Source: Saccharopolyspora soli (lineage in GTDB: Bacteria > Actinomycetota > Actinomycetes > Mycobacteriales > Pseudonocardiaceae). Taken from it: a stretch of 38,895 nt of DNA. The stretch spans positions 1 through 38,895 of the forward strand of contig NZ_JALBWV010000076.1 of the NCBI RefSeq assembly GCF_022678645.1. The letters run 5' to 3'. The number at the start of each line of letters is the position of its first letter. Positions within the stretch are counted from its first letter, which is position 1. This document shows, in pieces, positions 1 through 7,944 of this stretch. The translations under genes and the position numbers were made by a program. The notes under the pieces are model-generated. The model was not told the DNA's origin. It made no database searches and saw nothing but the letters and a program-made list of their open reading frames with translations.

Positions 1-113
1 ATACCCAACACAAACACGAAATACAACGCCAACAACCCATAATCCACAGCATTGGCATCGAGAAGCTGACCCTGGGCCAACACCTGGGTGCTGACCCATC
101 CCTCACTGAACAC
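1..113 (-). CDS. Sodium:solute symporter, N-terminal fragment (cut by window edge)
   Basis: The reverse strand encodes about 37 residues before the window ends. The peptide ends in DYGLLALYFVFVLG, which has the form of the first membrane helix of sodium:solute symporters (SSS family; usually 480-550 residues). I chose the GTG at 113-111 because GAAAGAGGG lies about 6 nt upstream; a second in-frame GTG lies further in. A copy of the ROK-regulon operator (212-232) sits about 100 bp upstream, so the gene probably takes up a sugar and is controlled with the ABC importer and beta-glucosidase genes nearby. The family call rests on one helix and on context; another 12-14 helix transporter cannot be excluded. 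Confidence 0.55.
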   Translation of the reverse strand, partial: MFSEGWVSTQVLAQGQLLDANAVDYGLLALYFVFVLG

Positions 114-211
114 AGTGGACCCTCTTTCGGCAGGAGCGGTGGCGTAACGCGAGCCGCCCACGATGAACGACGCAAAGGTGTGCGCGGCCGGGTCGCGCCA
201 CCCGACCCCAA

Positions 212-232
212 TATGTTGTCTGCTGCAACTTA
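212..232. promoter_or_regulatory. Operator copy 1, ROK regulon
   Basis: TATGTTGT-CTGCT-GCAACTTA is an imperfect inverted repeat with 8-nt arms and a 5-nt spacer. It matches two sites near 5.1 kb between the binding-protein and beta-glucosidase genes. It lies upstream of the symporter fragment on the reverse strand. The ROK protein encoded at 343-1521 is the obvious candidate to bind it (inference). Confidence 0.7.
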
Positions 233-260
233 TCACCGGGGTCGGCCGCGGTGAAGATCT

Positions 261-274
261 CTGGATTGATCCAG
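261..274. promoter_or_regulatory. Short palindrome upstream of the symporter
   Basis: CTGGAT-TG-ATCCAG is a perfect inverted repeat with 6-nt arms, lying between the rok stop codon and operator copy 1. It could be a second regulator site for the symporter promoter. A chance palindrome of this size is quite possible. Confidence 0.25.
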
Positions 275-342
275 CAGTCCCGGCGTAACCGCATCGCAAC
301 GTGCCGCCTGCCCCGTCGGGGCAACGTTTTCCGCCAACCAGC

Positions 343-1521
343 TCAGTTGCTGGCCAGCACCTGCTCGAACGCGAGCTCGGCGGCGCCGAGCAGCTTGCCG
401 TCACCCCCGAGCGACGACGGCACCAGCTTGGTGCCCCCCATGGCGCGGCTGACCAGACTGCGTTCGGACACCAGCTTGCCGACGTGTTCGATCAACGTGC
501 GCGGCAGCGCGGTGAACAGATCACCGAGCACCACGAGTTGCGGGCACAGCAGGTTGACCACATTGCACAGTCCGATGGCCAACCACTCGCCGAACTCCCC
601 CAGCCGTTGCATCACCTCGTCCGGATCCTGCGCCAGCGCGTGCAATTCGGCGACGATGACACCGCGCGGCGAGTCCTCCGGCAGGTCCAGCGCGCGGCTC
701 AGCGCCCGCTCCCCGACCTCGGTCTCCCAGCATCCCCGGCTGCCGCAATAGCATTCGAGCCCATCCGGCCGCACCACCATGTGCCCGAGTTCCCCGACGT
801 ACCCGCCACTGCCCCGCAACGGGATGCCACCGGAGATCACCCCGCCGCCGACACCGACGTCCGCCCCGACGAACACCGCGTCCGTCGCGCCGCGCGCCGC
901 GCCGCGCAGGTGTTCGGCGAGCACGCTGAGCTCCGCGTCGTTGCCGACTTCCACCCGGCGACCGCCCAGCGCTTTGGACAGCCAGTCCCCGAGCGGCACA
1001 TCGGTCCAGTGCAGGTTCGGCGCTTCGCGCACCATGCCGTCCGCCCGCCGCACCACGCCGGGCGCCGACGCGCCGACCGCGACGACGTCGACGTTCGCCT
1101 CCTCGATGAGCACCGCACTGTTGTCCACGATCTTGGTGAAGACCTCGCGCGGAGTCCTGGTGGCCGGGCGCAAGCTCCAACTGCACCGGTTGAGGATTTC
1201 GCCACCGAGGCCGATCAGCGCCATCGCGACCTGCTCGACCCGGATGTCCACCGCCAGCGTCACCGCGGCGTGCGGCTGCGGGAGCACCAGCAGCGACGGC
1301 CGACCGGCACCGCTGCGCTGGGCGGGCACCCGTTCGACGACGAGACCGTCCTTGACCAGCTCGTCGACGAGGGCCTTGATGGTGCTGCGGTTGAGCCCCA
1401 TCTCGGTCGCCAGCGCGGCCCTCGTGCACGGCCCGCCGATGTGCAGCCGACGCAGCAGCACGGCCCGGTTGTGCTGGCGCACTTCATCGGGCCGCGCTCC
1501 CGCGGTTGGTGTGGTACTCAA
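343..1521 (-). CDS. ROK-family transcriptional repressor
   Basis: A 392-residue protein with an N-terminal winged helix-turn-helix (about residues 15-75) followed by a ROK sugar-sensing domain. The ExGH motif is at E244/H247, and the ROK zinc site CYCGSRGC is at C257, C259 and C264. The length is normal for ROK repressors such as XylR and NagC, which lack the shorter kinase-only layout. The start appears to be TTG at 1521, with GGAGG about 11 nt upstream; no ATG or GTG fits better. It lies between the ABC importer genes and the symporter, all on the same strand, about 100 bp after the permease stop. It probably represses these genes until a sugar is bound, acting at the three inverted repeats at 212, 5035 and 5149. 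Confidence 0.93.
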   Translation of the reverse strand: MSTTPTAGARPDEVRQHNRAVLLRRLHIGGPCTRAALATEMGLNRSTIKALVDELVKDGLVVERVPAQRSGAGRPSLLVLPQPHAAVTLAVDIRVEQVAMALIGLGGEILNRCSWSLRPATRTPREVFTKIVDNSAVLIEEANVDVVAVGASAPGVVRRADGMVREAPNLHWTDVPLGDWLSKALGGRRVEVGNDAELSVLAEHLRGAARGATDAVFVGADVGVGGGVISGGIPLRGSGGYVGELGHMVVRPDGLECYCGSRGCWETEVGERALSRALDLPEDSPRGVIVAELHALAQDPDEVMQRLGEFGEWLAIGLCNVVNLLCPQLVVLGDLFTALPRTLIEHVGKLVSERSLVSRAMGGTKLVPSSLGGDGKLLGAAELAFEQVLASN

Positions 1522-1622
1522 TTCGGCCGCATCCTCCGCCTGCTTCCGGCTTCCCCTCCTGGAAAAGCTGTAGCACAGTGGCCGCTCGCGCGGCTCAACG
1601 TGCTCCTCGCACGACGTCCGGT

Positions 1623-3056
1623 TCAGGTCTCATGCCGCGCCGTCGAACGCCGCCGGGACAACGCGTCCACACCGGCGGCTGCCACCAGTACCAATCCGGT
1701 GATGATGTTCACCAGTGCCGCCTGGAACCCGAGCATGTTCAGCCCATTTTGGACCGTGGCGAGCACCGCACCACCCAGGATCGCGTCGTGCAGCCGCCCC
1801 TTTCCGCCGAACAGCGAAGTACCGCCGATGACCGCGGCACCGACCGCGAACAGCACCAAGTTGCCGTTTCCGGCGCTGCCGTCCACCGAGCCGACCTTGG
1901 AGGTGTAGACGATGGCGCCGAGCGCGGCGACCGACGAGCAGATGATGAACGCGCTCATCCGGATCTTGGCCACGTTCACCCCGGCCCGGTGGGCGGCGTC
2001 CCGGTTGTTGCCGACGGCGTAGACGTGTCGCCCGTACCGGGTGCGGTCCAGCACGAACGTGCCGACGATCAGCAGTACCAGGATGATCGGCACCACGTAG
2101 GGCACGCCGCGGATCGACGCCAGCTCCGGGTGCGGTGAGCGGTTCAACGTCAGCAGGTAGGTGGCCAGCCCGCCGCACCCGAGCACGGCCGCGACCTTGC
2201 CAGCGACTAGCACGGTCGGCTGCGCGACGAGCCCATGCCGCAGCCTGCTCAGGTGCTGGTAGCTCACGACGGCGGCGTACCCCGTTCCGACGACCAGGAA
2301 CAACGCCCAGCTGCCAGCCACGCTGAGGCTGCCGTTGGCGACGGCGAACAGCACCGGGCTCTGCCGGATCGAGACGGTGCCGCCCGGACCGACCAGTTGC
2401 AGCACCACGCCGGACCAGGTGATGAACAGTCCAAGGGTGACGATGAACGACGGAATCCGGACCTTGGAGACCGCGAACCCGGTCAGGCAACCGATCGCGG
2501 CGCCGACGCACACCGCCAGCAACATCTCCAGCCACGGGTTGGCGTCCACTCCGGCCGCCACGAGCACCAGCGCCAACGCGGAAAGCGCCGCGCCGAGCCA
2601 GATCCGCAGCAGCAGCGCCAGCAGCACGGCCACCGCGAGCCCCAGCAGGAAGGCGTAGAACACCGACCCGCCCAGCGCGCCGAGCAGGTTCCCGTTGTTC
2701 TGGAAGTGCAGTGCGAGCACCGACGCGGCCACACCGGAGGCGGTCCCGGCGGACAGGTCGATCTCGCCGATCAGCAGCACGTAAACGATGCCCATCGCGA
2801 CGATGGTCTGCCCGGCGCCTTGGTGCAGCAGGTTGGTCAGGTTGTTGAGGGTGAGGAAGTCATCGGACAGCGTGGTGAACAGCACCAGCAGCACGGCCAA
2901 CGTCACCAGCGCGGGCAGCGGGCCGAGGTCGCCGCGGCGGAGCTTGCCGACGTAGTCGCGCAGGACTTCGCCGGTGGCGCGCGAGGTGGTGTCGATGCCG
3001 AAGTCGGCGATGCGGGCGAGCTCCGGCTCTGCCGCACCGGTGTGGCTGTTCGTCAT
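1623..3056 (-). CDS. Sugar ABC transporter permease (XylH/FrcC-like)
   Basis: A 477-residue integral membrane protein of the BPD_transp_2 type found in ribose/xylose/fructose importers. After a hydrophilic N-terminus of about 45 residues come repeated hydrophobic stretches. The family hallmark GEIDLSAG is near residue 97, and NNRDAAHRAGVNV, the loop that docks the ATPase, is near residue 350. The protein is longer than RbsC (about 320) and similar to XylH. ATG at 3056 has GAGG 8 nt upstream. It follows the ATPase by 19 nt and is the last gene of the importer operon before rok. It should form the membrane channel for the sugar delivered by the lipoprotein encoded at 3875-4993. Confidence 0.92.
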   Translation of the reverse strand: MTNSHTGAAEPELARIADFGIDTTSRATGEVLRDYVGKLRRGDLGPLPALVTLAVLLVLFTTLSDDFLTLNNLTNLLHQGAGQTIVAMGIVYVLLIGEIDLSAGTASGVAASVLALHFQNNGNLLGALGGSVFYAFLLGLAVAVLLALLLRIWLGAALSALALVLVAAGVDANPWLEMLLAVCVGAAIGCLTGFAVSKVRIPSFIVTLGLFITWSGVVLQLVGPGGTVSIRQSPVLFAVANGSLSVAGSWALFLVVGTGYAAVVSYQHLSRLRHGLVAQPTVLVAGKVAAVLGCGGLATYLLTLNRSPHPELASIRGVPYVVPIILVLLIVGTFVLDRTRYGRHVYAVGNNRDAAHRAGVNVAKIRMSAFIICSSVAALGAIVYTSKVGSVDGSAGNGNLVLFAVGAAVIGGTSLFGGKGRLHDAILGGAVLATVQNGLNMLGFQAALVNIITGLVLVAAAGVDALSRRRSTARHET

Positions 3057-3075
3057 GGGCGGTCCTCGGATCTCG

Positions 3076-3849
3076 TCAGACTGCGGCGACGTCGGGGCGG
3101 GCCAGGCCGAGGTCGCCGGAGCGCCCGGCGGTCATCAGCTCGACGACCTGACCGTGGGTCAACTCGCGGGCGGGCAGTTCGGCGGCCATCCGGCCCAGGT
3201 AGAGGGTGGCGATGCGGTCGGCGACCTCGAACACGTCGGTCATGTTGTGGCTGATCAGCACCACGCCGAGGCCCTGTTCGGCAAGTCGCCGCACCAGGTC
3301 GAGCACCTGCCGGGTCTGCGCGACGCCCAGCGCCGCGGTGGGCTCGTCGAGGATCACCACTTTGCTGTTCCACAGCACGGCTTTGGCGATGGCGACCGTC
3401 TGCCGCTGACCGCCGGAGAGCGACCCGACCTTCGCGCGCACCGAGCCGACCGTGCGCACCGACAGCGAGCGCAGCGTGCGCCTGGCCGCCAGCTCCATCT
3501 CGGCCTCGTTGAGCAGCACCGCGGGCCCCTGCTCCCGGCCGAGGAACATGTTCTGCACGACGTCGAGGTTGTCGCACAGCGCGAGGTCCTGGTAGACGAT
3601 CTCGATGCCCAGCGCCGCGGCGTCGCTCGGCCGCTGGATGTGCACCGGGCGGCCTTCGAACAGCATCTCCCCGCTGTCGATGCGGTGCATCCCGGCGATG
3701 CATTTGACCAATGTGGACTTCCCGGCGCCGTTGTCGCCGATGAGGGCGGTGACCTCACCGGCCCGCACCGCGAAGTCGACGTCCCGCAAGGCGCGGACCG
3801 CACCGAAGCTCTTGCTGACCCGGCGCAGCGCCAGAACCGGTTCGTGCAC
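3076..3849 (-). CDS. Sugar ABC transporter ATP-binding protein, single domain
   Basis: A 257-residue ATPase with Walker A GDNGAGKST (about 38-46), signature LSGGQ (144-148) and Walker B VVILDEP (D168/E169). XylG and RbsA of enteric bacteria carry two such domains (about 500 residues). This one has a single domain, as in FrcA and in many actinobacterial XylG-like proteins, so it should act as a homodimer. The GTG start at 3849 follows GGGAGG at a good distance. It lies between the binding protein (25 bp) and the permease (19 bp), in one transcription unit. It powers sugar uptake by ATP hydrolysis on the cytoplasmic side. Confidence 0.92.
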   Translation of the reverse strand: MHEPVLALRRVSKSFGAVRALRDVDFAVRAGEVTALIGDNGAGKSTLVKCIAGMHRIDSGEMLFEGRPVHIQRPSDAAALGIEIVYQDLALCDNLDVVQNMFLGREQGPAVLLNEAEMELAARRTLRSLSVRTVGSVRAKVGSLSGGQRQTVAIAKAVLWNSKVVILDEPTAALGVAQTRQVLDLVRRLAEQGLGVVLISHNMTDVFEVADRIATLYLGRMAAELPARELTHGQVVELMTAGRSGDLGLARPDVAAV

Positions 3850-3874
3850 CGTGACCTCCCTTGGACCGCCTGCG

Positions 3875-4993
3875 TCAGGCGATGCCGAGCTGTCGGCACG
3901 TGCCCGCCAGCTCGCCGCCGCAGATCTCCTCGGCTCGGACGTGGCCGGGGCCGAGCACCGTCTTGATGTTGTCCCGTGTGATCAGCTGCGGGGCCAGCAG
4001 CACCGACTTGACCTCGCGCCCGGCCACCGGATCGCGAATGCGCTGGCTCGCCAGGGCATCGGCGGCCGCGACATCGCCCCGCACGAGCGCGGCGGCCAGC
4101 TTCGCCGCGACACCCGCCTCCTGCCTGATCGGCTTGAACACCGTCGAGGACTGGTAGCCCTGCAGCAGGGCGCGCAGCCCGTCGACGGTCATGTCCTGGC
4201 CGGTGACCGGAACCGCACCCGCCAGGCCATATTTCTGCAGCACCGTGATCACCGCCGCGGCCAGCCCGTCGTTGGCGGCCAGGACACCGTCCACCCGGCC
4301 GCCGTTGGCCGTCAGCAGTTGCTCGAAGACCTGGCCGCCCGCCTGGTTGTCCCAGCCGTCGACGAATCGGCTGCTCACCAGTTGCAAGTCGCCCGCCGCG
4401 TAGTGCGGAGCCAGCGCTTCGGACTGGCCGCTGTGCACCAGCGTCGCGTTGTGGTCGGTCGAGGATCCGCCGATCTCGATCACCTGCGCACCGGGTTTGT
4501 CGCGCAACGCGGCGGCCAGGGCCTGCGCCTGGAGTTCGCCGACCATCTCGTGGTCGAAGCTGACGTAGTAGTCAGCGCTGCCGCCGACGTTGAGCCGGTC
4601 GTAGTCGATCACCGGCACGCCCTGCTGCTTGGCCTTCTGCTCCACAGTGGCCCCGACATCGCCGCTGGGCGCCGCGATGATCAGCACCTGCACCCGTTGG
4701 CTGAGCATGCTGTCGGCGATCTGGGCGAACTTCTGCGCATCGCCCTGCGCGTTCTGGACGATCGGCGCGAGTCCTTCCTGCCGCAGCGCGGACTGCAGCA
4801 TCGGCTGGTCGAAGTGGGCCCACCGCGCGGAAGTCGCCGTCTCCGGCAGGATCACGCCGACCCGTGGCGCGGCATCGGTCCAGGGCGGTACCGCTGCGGC
4901 ATCCGGCTGCCGCGGGCTGTTGTTCCCGCAGGCCACCAGCAACAGCCCAACACTGCAGGCCATCGCGATCAGCGCTGCGGGCGTTCTCCCCAT
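3875..4993 (-). CDS. Sugar-binding lipoprotein of the ABC importer (XylF/FrcB-like)
   Basis: A 372-residue periplasmic-binding-protein-like lipoprotein. I set the start at the ATG at 4993, preceded by GGAGAAGG, because it gives a clean signal peptide: MGRTPAALIAMACS, a hydrophobic core and the lipobox LLVAC with the cysteine at about residue 22. The open frame continues upstream to 5278, but that part is promoter DNA holding the operators. The body has the two-lobe type I fold pattern seen in XylF (RVGVILPE, VQVLIIAAPSGD, GVLAANDGLAAA, VTGQDMTVDGL). It should capture the sugar outside the membrane. It is first in the operon with the ATPase and permease, directly behind operator copy 2. Confidence 0.92.
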   Translation of the reverse strand: MGRTPAALIAMACSVGLLLVACGNNSPRQPDAAAVPPWTDAAPRVGVILPETATSARWAHFDQPMLQSALRQEGLAPIVQNAQGDAQKFAQIADSMLSQRVQVLIIAAPSGDVGATVEQKAKQQGVPVIDYDRLNVGGSADYYVSFDHEMVGELQAQALAAALRDKPGAQVIEIGGSSTDHNATLVHSGQSEALAPHYAAGDLQLVSSRFVDGWDNQAGGQVFEQLLTANGGRVDGVLAANDGLAAAVITVLQKYGLAGAVPVTGQDMTVDGLRALLQGYQSSTVFKPIRQEAGVAAKLAAALVRGDVAAADALASQRIRDPVAGREVKSVLLAPQLITRDNIKTVLGPGHVRAEEICGGELAGTCRQLGIA

Positions 4994-5034
4994 CGAGAAG
5001 CCTTCTCCACTCCTGAATCGAACTGAGCAACGCA

Positions 5035-5055
5035 AACGTTGCGGCAGACAACATA
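5035..5055. promoter_or_regulatory. Operator copy 2, ROK regulon
   Basis: AACGTTGC-GGCAG-ACAACATA is the least symmetric of the three related inverted repeats, but keeps GTTGC and CAACATA in register. It ends about 40 bp upstream of the binding-protein ATG on the reverse strand, where it would overlap the core promoter and block the importer operon. Binding by the ROK protein is inferred from shared sequence and location. Confidence 0.7.
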
Positions 5056-5086
5056 TGACACCACACCGCAAGTCGAGAAGTTCACC

Positions 5087-5120
5087 TGATCGATGCAGTT
5101 GTTGAACTTGATCGATGTAG
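5087..5120. repeat. Two direct repeats TGATCGATGYAG, 22 bp apart
   Basis: TGATCGATGCAG (5087-5098) and TGATCGATGTAG (5109-5120) start 22 bp apart, two helical turns. They sit midway between the two ROK operators in the divergent promoter region. The phasing suggests a second, activator-type or global regulator that binds the same face of the helix. No protein can be assigned. Confidence 0.5.
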
Positions 5121-5148
5121 GACATCTTCCGGAAACATGATCCAGTGG

Positions 5149-5169
5149 TATGTTGCCGTCTGCAACATA
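5149..5169. promoter_or_regulatory. Operator copy 3, ROK regulon (perfect inverted repeat)
   Basis: TATGTTGC-CGTCT-GCAACATA has perfect 8-nt arms around a 5-nt spacer, and is the best match to the consensus of the three sites. It lies about 150 bp upstream of the beta-glucosidase gene and 155 bp upstream of the binding-protein gene, so one repressor could control both divergent units. Confidence 0.78.
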
Positions 5170-5171
5170 TT

Positions 5172-5213
5172 CGTCCGGTGGGTGGATCACGCGCCTGGTC
5201 CACCCACCGGACG
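5172..5213. other. 15-bp perfect hairpin between operator and beta-glucosidase gene
   Basis: CGTCCGGTGGGTGGA (5172-5186) and its exact complement TCCACCCACCGGACG (5199-5213) flank a 12-nt loop. It begins 2 bp after operator copy 3 and ends about 105 bp before the GH3 start codon. No run of T follows on either strand, so it is not a classical terminator. It may be a leader structure in the beta-glucosidase mRNA, or a site for a DNA-binding protein. The rest of the 4994-5317 gap holds the operators and direct repeats described separately. Confidence 0.75.
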
Positions 5214-5317
5214 TTCCTCGCCCGACGGCAGCGTAAACCCGCTTCAGTGCCGACTTCTGGCCTTGCACCCAGTTCCACCCCGAACCCGGAGGAATCCCCG
5301 ATGCAGAGGAGTCCAGC

Positions 5318-7159
5318 ATGACCCGTTGGTTACCCGGCACGAACCGAACCCGGATCGGGCTGGTGCTCGCCGCCGTGGCCTGCACCGCCGCCGCCGTCAC
5401 CCCCGCCGTAGCCGCGGCGCAACCCGCCTACCGCGACGCCTCCCTTCCGGTGGTCGACCGGGTCGACGATCTGATGGCGCGAATGTCGTTGCAGGACAAG
5501 ATAGGCCAGATGACCCAGGCCGAACGGGAGGCCGCCGATCCGAACGCGGCGGCCAGCGGCGGCGTCGGGTCGATCCTCAGCGGTGGCGGCTCGGCGCCGA
5601 CGCCGAACACGGCCGAGGCGTGGGCCGACATGTACGACGCCTACCAGCAGGCCGCCATCGCGACCCCGCTGGGGATTCCGATCATCTACGGCATCGACGC
5701 GGTGCACGGGCACAACAACGTGGTCGGCGCGACGATCTTCCCGCACAACATCGGTCTCGGCGCCGCCAACAATCCCGAGCTGACCGAACGCATCGGTCGC
5801 GCCACCGCCGAAGAAGTCGCCGGTACCGGCATCGACTGGGACTTCGCGCCGTGCCTGTGCGTGGCGCGCAACGACCGGTGGGGACGCACCTACGAGTCCT
5901 TCGGTGAAACCCCGGAACGGCCCTCGGCGCAGTCCTCCATCGTGAGCGGGCTGCAGGGCGCCAGCCTGGACGCACCTGGATCCGTGCTGGCCACCGCGAA
6001 GCACTACGTCGGCGACGGCGGCACGACCGGCGGCGACGACCAGGGCAACACCGAGGTCAGCGAGCAGGAGCTCCGCGCGGTGCACCTGCCGCCGTTCCAG
6101 GCCGCCCTGGAGCGCGGCGTCGGTTCGGTGATGATCTCCTACAGCAGCTGGAACGGCGCCAAGCTGCACACCAACGACTACCTGGTCAACGGGCTGCTCA
6201 AGGGCGAGCTGGGTTTCACCGGCTTCGTCGTGTCGGACTGGCAGGGCATCGACAAGGTCGACGGCCAGGAGGGCTTCACCGCGGAGGAGGTGCGCAACTC
6301 GATCAACGCCGGGCTGGACATGATCATGGTGCCCTACGACTACCAGAAGTTCATGGACCTGCTGCGCGCCGAGGTCGAGGCCGGTCGGGTACCGATGTCG
6401 CGCATCGACGACGCCAACCGGCGCATCCTGACCAAGAAGTTCGAGATGGGCCTGTTCGAGCGGCCTTTCACCGACCGCAGCTTCACGCCGACCGTCGGTA
6501 GCCCCGAGCACCGCGCGATCGCCCGCGAAGCGGTCCGCGAATCGCAGGTGCTGCTGAAGAACGACGGCAACGTGCTACCGCTCGCCAAGGACGGCGGCAA
6601 GATCTTCGTCGCGGGCAAGAACGCCGACGACATCGGTAACCAGAGCGGCGGCTGGACGATCAGCTGGCAGGGCAGCAGTGGACCCATCACACCGGGAACC
6701 ACCATCCTGCAAGGAATCCAGCAGGCGGTGACGCCGGGTACCGAGGTGACCTACGAGCGCAACGGCAACGGCATCGACAACACCTACCGCGCGGCGATCG
6801 CGGTGGTCGGCGAAACGCCCTACGCCGAAGGCGAGGGCGACCGGCCCGAGGGCATGGGCCTGGACGACGAAGACAGGGCGACCATCGCACGGCTCAAGGA
6901 GTCCGGCGTCCCGGTCATCGTGGTGACGGTCTCCGGACGCCCGCTGGACATCGCGGCCGACCTCCCGCAGTGGAACGCGCTGGTGGCCGCCTGGCTGCCG
7001 GGTACCGAAGGAGCGGGCGTGGCTGACGTCCTCTTCGGAGACCACAACCCGACGGGCACGCTGCCGGTGACCTGGATGGCCAGTGCCGCCCAGCAACCGA
7101 TCAACGAAGGCGACGGCCAACAACCGCTGTTCCCCTACGGTTTCGGCCTGCGGTACTGA
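5318..7159 (+). CDS. Secreted family 3 glycoside hydrolase (beta-glucosidase type)
   Basis: A 613-residue exported enzyme. The N-terminus has two arginines, a hydrophobic core and an alanine-rich cleavage region near residues 35-38 (VAAAQP). Next comes the GH3 barrel domain (about 50-390) with KHYVGDGG and the nucleophile motif VVSDWQG, in which D307 is the predicted nucleophile. Then follows the second alpha/beta domain, with GETPYAEGEGD holding the likely acid/base glutamate, as in plant ExoI-type enzymes. It should release glucose from beta-glucosides or oligosaccharides outside the cell. ATG at 5318 follows GAGGAG. It diverges from the ABC importer and shares the ROK operator region, so it probably feeds the importer. 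Exact substrate (glucan, cellobiose or xylo-oligosaccharide) is open. Confidence 0.92.
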   Translation: MTRWLPGTNRTRIGLVLAAVACTAAAVTPAVAAAQPAYRDASLPVVDRVDDLMARMSLQDKIGQMTQAEREAADPNAAASGGVGSILSGGGSAPTPNTAEAWADMYDAYQQAAIATPLGIPIIYGIDAVHGHNNVVGATIFPHNIGLGAANNPELTERIGRATAEEVAGTGIDWDFAPCLCVARNDRWGRTYESFGETPERPSAQSSIVSGLQGASLDAPGSVLATAKHYVGDGGTTGGDDQGNTEVSEQELRAVHLPPFQAALERGVGSVMISYSSWNGAKLHTNDYLVNGLLKGELGFTGFVVSDWQGIDKVDGQEGFTAEEVRNSINAGLDMIMVPYDYQKFMDLLRAEVEAGRVPMSRIDDANRRILTKKFEMGLFERPFTDRSFTPTVGSPEHRAIAREAVRESQVLLKNDGNVLPLAKDGGKIFVAGKNADDIGNQSGGWTISWQGSSGPITPGTTILQGIQQAVTPGTEVTYERNGNGIDNTYRAAIAVVGETPYAEGEGDRPEGMGLDDEDRATIARLKESGVPVIVVTVSGRPLDIAADLPQWNALVAAWLPGTEGAGVADVLFGDHNPTGTLPVTWMASAAQQPINEGDGQQPLFPYGFGLRY

Positions 7160-7178
7160 TCCATCCCAGGTGAAGCGC

Positions 7179-7220
7179 GAAGGGCACTTCTTGCCGAGCA
7201 ACAGGCGAGGAGTGCCCTTC
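7179..7220. terminator. Strong hairpin after the beta-glucosidase gene
   Basis: GAAGGGCACT (7179-7188) pairs with AGTGCCCTTC (7211-7220). The inner bases TCTTGCC and GGCGAGG extend this to about 17 pairs with two G-T wobbles, leaving an 8-nt loop. It begins 19 nt after the GH3 stop codon and lies between two convergent genes, so it can stop transcription from both sides. Confidence 0.75.
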
Positions 7221-7341
7221 CGGCGCGCGTGTGGCGCCCAACGCGTCCCCGCATCGCTGGCTGAGACGGTCCGCAACCTGTCAGTCGATTCTTTGCCGCG
7301 GCAACTTCGGAACTGCGCGCACGAACACGCGTTTCGCCGAA

Positions 7342-7926
7342 TTAGCGACCCATTTCGACCGAGTCGTTCGTGCGTCGGTCTGCCCGTAGACCGTCGAGTA
7401 CGAAGTGCAGGGACCGCTGCCATGCCGACATGCCCGCGTTCTCGCCGAGCAGGGACAGCGCCCAGAGCAGATTCACGATGTCGTCGTCGCTGGCGTCCGC
7501 ACGGATTGCTCCGGCGCGGCGAGCGCGGTCGAGGACTTTCGACAGGTGCGCCATCCCGCGCTGGCACGCCTCCGCCATTTGCACGGCCGCGGGATGGTCG
7601 CCGATGAATGCTTCGAGCAGCCCGCGGTCGGCGGTGAGCTGAGCCAGCAGATTGTCGATGAACCCGATGAACGCGGTCCACGCATCTGGTTCGGCTTCGG
7701 CCTGCGCGGCGAACTCGTCCACGGCGGCGAGACGCGGCGGCAGCAACGCATCGATGAGGGCGTCGCGGGTTGGGAAGTGGTTGTAGAGGGTGCCGATGCT
7801 GACGCCAGCACGTCGAGCGATCTCCTCCAGCGATCCGGCAAGGCCCTGCTCGGTGAACACTCCCGCAGCCTCGTGCAGCAGCCTGTCGCGGTTGCGGGCC
7901 GCGTCGCGGCGCATCGGTTTGGCCAT
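7342..7926 (-). CDS. TetR-family transcriptional regulator
   Basis: A 194-residue protein with an N-terminal TetR helix-turn-helix (SLEEIARRAGVSIGTLYNHF, about residues 32-51) and an all-helical ligand domain. I chose the ATG at 7926. A TACAAT box on the same strand (7939-7934) stands 7 nt before it, which suits a leaderless transcript, and the longest open frame (from 7953) would run into an operator. It is divergent from the SDR-like gene at 8006. Two TGAGG-N4-CCTCA inverted repeats fill the shared promoter, so it very probably represses itself and the SDR gene. Ligand unknown. Confidence 0.9.
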   Translation of the reverse strand: MAKPMRRDAARNRDRLLHEAAGVFTEQGLAGSLEEIARRAGVSIGTLYNHFPTRDALIDALLPPRLAAVDEFAAQAEAEPDAWTAFIGFIDNLLAQLTADRGLLEAFIGDHPAAVQMAEACQRGMAHLSKVLDRARRAGAIRADASDDDIVNLLWALSLLGENAGMSAWQRSLHFVLDGLRADRRTNDSVEMGR

Positions 7927-7944
7927 GGCGACCATTGTACGAAT

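Noticed and set aside
309..323. Hairpin TGCCCC-GTC-GGGGCA as the rok terminator
   Set aside because: rok ends toward lower coordinates, but the T-rich stretch lies on the opposite side of the stem, so it does not fit a terminator for rok.
301..1908. 535-codon forward open frame opposite rok and the permease end
   Set aside because: Antisense to the ROK gene, which has intact HTH and zinc motifs; the forward product has no family features.
3076..3849. ABC ATPase as a truncated two-domain XylG
   Set aside because: All ATPase motifs are present and the single-domain form of about 260 residues is normal for FrcA-like and actinobacterial XylG-like proteins.
4994..5278. N-terminal extension of the sugar-binding protein
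   Set aside because: The frame is open, but it runs through both operators and the direct repeats, and would bury the lipobox signal peptide 95 residues inside the protein.
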